A DNA stretch of 64,000 nt, from the NCBI GenBank assembly GCA_965222525.1, contig OZ244955.1:1116001-1180000 (forward strand), given 5' to 3'. Both the position numbers and the translations under genes were made by a program. Below are positions 61,865-64,000 of this stretch, piece by piece. Source of the DNA: CBDCUF01 sp965222525 (lineage in GTDB: Bacteria > Pseudomonadota > Alphaproteobacteria > Rickettsiales > UBA8987). The notes beneath the pieces are model-generated. The model was not told the origin of the DNA. It did no database searches and saw only the letters and a program-made list of their open reading frames with translations. Positions within the stretch are counted from its first letter, which is position 1. Each line of letters begins with the position of its first letter.

Positions 61865-62353
61865 ATGAAACCACTGGTAATATTTGCAAGCTCCCGTAGT
61901 GATGGTAACAGTATGCGCCTTGTGCGGCGGGTTATCGGTGAGAATGAGGTGGAGTTTATTGATTTACGTGAGCAGGATATTTCATATTATGACTATGAGA
62001 GTAAAAACTCCGGTGATGATTTCCTTGCAATCGCAGAGAAAATGACCCGGGCAGAGGTGATTATTTTTGTAACACCGGTTTACTGGTACTCGATGAGCGG
62101 TATCCTCAAGGTTTTCTTCGACCGGTTTACCGATTTGATTACCATACACAAGGCTCTGGGCCGGGCACTGGCCGGACGTAAATGTTTTCTGGTTGCATCT
62201 GGTGCCGATATAGAACTCCCTCCCGGATTCGAGGAGCCGTTCTCTGCCACTTGCAATTATCTCAATATGGAGTATAAAGGCTGTCTCTACAGTAGTTCCA
62301 CTACTGCTATAGATGAAAAGGCAATTACAGAATTCAGAAAGGGAATATTTTGA
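61865..62353 (+). CDS. NAD(P)H-dependent flavodoxin-fold reductase
   Basis: 162 residues. FMN-reductase-like start (LVIFASSRSDGNSMRLVRRV), then MTRAEVIIFVTPVYWYSMSG and ILKVFFDRFTDL, the signature of flavin-dependent NADPH oxidoreductases. Substrate unknown. Confidence 0.88.
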   Translation: MKPLVIFASSRSDGNSMRLVRRVIGENEVEFIDLREQDISYYDYESKNSGDDFLAIAEKMTRAEVIIFVTPVYWYSMSGILKVFFDRFTDLITIHKALGRALAGRKCFLVASGADIELPPGFEEPFSATCNYLNMEYKGCLYSSSTTAIDEKAITEFRKGIF

Positions 62354-62359
62354 CGTGCT

Positions 62360-62580
62360 TACCGCTCCCCCGCTTTACGGGGGAGCGATGAGACAAGGGC
62401 GTAGCCCGTAGTCGAATCGAGGGGGGTAAACGGTGTTCAGTGCTCTGTGTACGGTGTTCGGAGTTTCTTGCTGTTACAGTACACCGAACACTGAACACCG
62501 GGCACTTTGCTACCCCCCACCAATCGCCTGCGCCCTTTCAGGGCTTGGCTCTTGTACTCCCCCACAAGGGGGGAGTGGTA
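62360..62580. repeat. Palindromic element, copy lacking outer repeats
   Basis: Shares with 33670-33895 the TACCGCTCCCCC...GGGGGGAGTGGT arms, GATGAGACAAGG, the CGGTGTTCAGTG-type innermost hairpin and CACCAATCGCCTGCG. Lacks the TATAGTG outer repeat. Confidence 0.85.
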
Positions 62581-62602
62581 TTTATATAACACTGGAAACA
62601 TA

Positions 62603-63028
62603 ATGGATATATTACTGGTTATACATATAATAATAGTCGTCTGCCTTATCGGGGTGATATTGATGCAGCGCAGTGCTACGGATGGCTTTACCGGCGCCGG
62701 TGGAGGTAACAGCCTTATGTCCGGGCGGGCATCGGCCAGTTTCATGTCACGTGCAACCGCACTTCTGGCAACAGCCTTTATAATAAACAGCCTTGTCCTG
62801 GCATATATGTCCTCCAACTCCGAGGAAAGTTCCCTTATTGAAAGCATAGTAGAGGAGGATAAGGAAAAAGTCAGTGTCGGTATGGATGATTTGCAGGAAA
62901 ATCTTGATGAAACAGGGGATACTGCAGATGATGCCCAGGATGTGGAAGAGTTGAAGGGGAAGCTCCTTGATAGTACCCCTGATATTCCTGAATCTAAAAC
63001 TACCCCAATTGTGCCATTGGCAGAATAG
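62603..63028 (+). CDS. secG: Preprotein translocase subunit SecG
   Basis: 141 residues; ATG 62603 (an upstream in-frame ATG reads repeat sequence). Two membrane helices (ILLVIHIIIVVCLIGVILMQ and ATALLATAFIINSLVLAYMS) around the conserved GGGNSLMSGRASASFMSRAT loop. A long acidic C-terminal tail is usual in alphaproteobacteria. Confidence 0.95.
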   Translation: MDILLVIHIIIVVCLIGVILMQRSATDGFTGAGGGNSLMSGRASASFMSRATALLATAFIINSLVLAYMSSNSEESSLIESIVEEDKEKVSVGMDDLQENLDETGDTADDAQDVEELKGKLLDSTPDIPESKTTPIVPLAE

Positions 63029-63078
63029 ACCTTATACTGCCTGTTATGATAAAAGGTTATGAGGGGAATTATATAGAA

Positions 63079-63291
63079 ATGAATTGCAATATGCGTATAA
63101 CTGTAAATGGTGAAACAAAGAATTTTGATGAATTACAGTCGATAACAGAGCTTGCCGACAAGTTAGGTCTAGATAATCGTAAAATAGCCATTGAGCGCAA
63201 TCTGGAGGTTGTACCAAAATCGCAATATAACAATACGGCACTGGCAAATGGAGATAATATAGAAATTATCCATTTTATCGGAGGGGGATGA
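63079..63291 (+). CDS. thiS: ThiS-like sulfur carrier protein
   Basis: 70 residues from ATG 63079, preceded by GAGGGGA; ATG 63091 is the alternative. Ubiquitin-like beta-grasp: MRITVNGETKNFDE, IERNLEVVPKSQY and the C-terminal IIHFIGGG, whose Gly-Gly end is adenylated and thiocarboxylated for thiazole synthesis. thiG and thiF are not in the window. Confidence 0.9.
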   Translation: MNCNMRITVNGETKNFDELQSITELADKLGLDNRKIAIERNLEVVPKSQYNNTALANGDNIEIIHFIGGG

Positions 63292-63329
63292 CAAGTCGCA
63301 CATAATCTCAACAATGATGTTTAGCGGGA

Positions 63330-63485
63330 CTACATATTTTCACCACTGACATGACGCCACAGATTGTGGGTAAGCTCACCGAATATACTGCCGGGTGCAA
63401 AGCCGAACGTCCTGTGGAAATCACCGGGCATATACTGCTCTTTCCACAAATCTATATGTGAATATCCTTCATATCCGTCAGCCAT
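63330..63485 (-). CDS. 51-residue unknown protein
   Basis: A small frame with a strong Shine-Dalgarno (GGGGGAG, seven bases before ATG): MADGYEGYSHIDLWKEQYMP, then GDFHRTFGFAPGSIFGEL. Aromatic and polar. It is 19 bases behind another small gene that also starts MAD. No family recognised. Confidence 0.55.
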   Translation of the reverse strand: MADGYEGYSHIDLWKEQYMPGDFHRTFGFAPGSIFGELTHNLWRHVSGENM

Positions 63486-63504
63486 TTTGCGTCTCCCCCA
63501 GAGG

Positions 63505-63699
63505 CTATCTGGCTTTCCACATCATATCAGTGGTGTATTTCTGGTTGGCAATAGTATCCTGCCAGTTAAACCCACTAAATGTATTAGCTTCTTTTGGCTC
63601 GTTGGTAGTATATTTGTCTGAATCATTAAATATACCACCAAAGTTATTAGACTTGTTGTTAATATCTGTTTGTAACTTTGCTGTTATGTCATCTGCCAT
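63505..63699 (-). CDS. 64-residue unknown protein
   Basis: ATG 63699 follows CAGGGAG. MADDITAKLQTDINNKSNNF, then asparagine/threonine-rich sequence ending TTDMMWKAR. Soluble, no motif. Forms a pair with the 51-residue gene. Confidence 0.55.
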   Translation of the reverse strand: MADDITAKLQTDINNKSNNFGGIFNDSDKYTTNEPKEANTFSGFNWQDTIANQKYTTDMMWKAR

Positions 63700-63873
63700 T
63701 TTAGTCTCCCTGGTTGTTAAAGTTAGTCTCAGCACGTTATTTGCACATAACACACCTTGTATCTTTTATCATAACATATAAATTCAAAAAATTTTAGAGG
63801 TTTTTTATGAATTTTTTGTTACAATGGCTATTCAGTGATATTTTGGTATGTTTATCAACATTTTTTCAAATAC

Positions 63874-64000
63874 CTATAAATAGATAGCTGGGTCTTGCAT
63901 GTTATTCTCAGCAAAACCTTTGAGGCGTAGGGTACAGGCTTCGCAGCGGCCGCAGGCACGCCCTTCCTCATCGGGGTCATAACAGCTTGAGGTATGTGAG
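63874..64000 (-). CDS. queC: 7-cyano-7-deazaguanine synthase QueC, C-terminal part
   Basis: The last 41 codons are in the window: SSCYDPDEEGRACGRCEACT, then LRLKGFAENNM. The Cys-x-x-Cys-x-x-Cys cluster with SCYDP and RLKGF is diagnostic for QueC, which makes preQ0 from 7-carboxy-7-deazaguanine. The rest of the gene lies beyond the window. Confidence 0.93.
   Translation of the reverse strand, partial: SHTSSCYDPDEEGRACGRCEACTLRLKGFAENNMQDPAIYL

Overview
The window reads as a 64 kb chromosomal piece of an alphaproteobacterium. Evidence for this: CcmE, an ExoD-family protein, SdhE, a phasin, a QueF/QueC queuosine route, and the gene order rpsM-rpsK-rpoA-rplQ. Moderate to low GC, an ankyrin-repeat protein and decayed mobile DNA hint at a host-associated or predatory lineage, but I cannot name a genus.

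Layout. 1-5.3 kb: the 3' part of an RTX-like repeat protein, then rnpA, yidD and yidC. 5.5-17.1 kb: an integrative element of about 11.5 kb that splits a tRNA-Lys(TTT) gene in its anticodon loop. The two tRNA halves lie at its ends, and it carries an intact tRNA-Lys copy just inside its left end. Its cargo is a cytosine-5 methyltransferase/HNH nuclease cassette with two unknown genes, a serine recombinase, a structured RNA-like leader, several small DNA-binding proteins, a P4-type tyrosine integrase, and a MuF phage-head domain fused to a toxin-like tail with a candidate immunity gene. 17.1-21.9 kb: an accessory strip with a decayed IS1-like transposase, a SprA-type metalloprotease-like gene, an IS5-family insertion sequence with TIRs and CTAG duplication, a pilin-like protein, and divergent RHH/XRE regulators. 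22-33.6 kb: acpS, a repeat-containing unknown, a Cus-type metal efflux set, fur-rbfA, and three surface-glycan genes. 34-51 kb: rph, grpE, an extreme Gly/Ser-rich exported protein, rnd, two candidate PhoB-controlled transcription units (one includes exoD), murD, ccmE, bioC-like, an AGCS symporter, folE, sdhE and the alpha-type ribosomal operon. 51-64 kb: pgk, a PelA-like deacetylase-family protein, an epimerase, proC, a phasin, an NtrC-type regulator, queF, an ankyrin protein, tpiA, a flavodoxin-fold reductase, secG, a thiS-like gene, two tiny genes and the 3' end of queC.

The most unusual signal is not a gene. At least a dozen gene junctions carry degenerate tandem repeats with a period of exactly seven bases. 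The word differs from site to site, but related words recur, and the repeats often run over stop or start codons. One such tract lies in frame inside cusA, where it encodes two copies of a seven-residue unit. Separately, three loci share nested palindromic MITE-like elements, and a fourth 146 bp near-perfect palindrome lies between yidD and yidC. All calls are from reading sequence only; no database search was possible.
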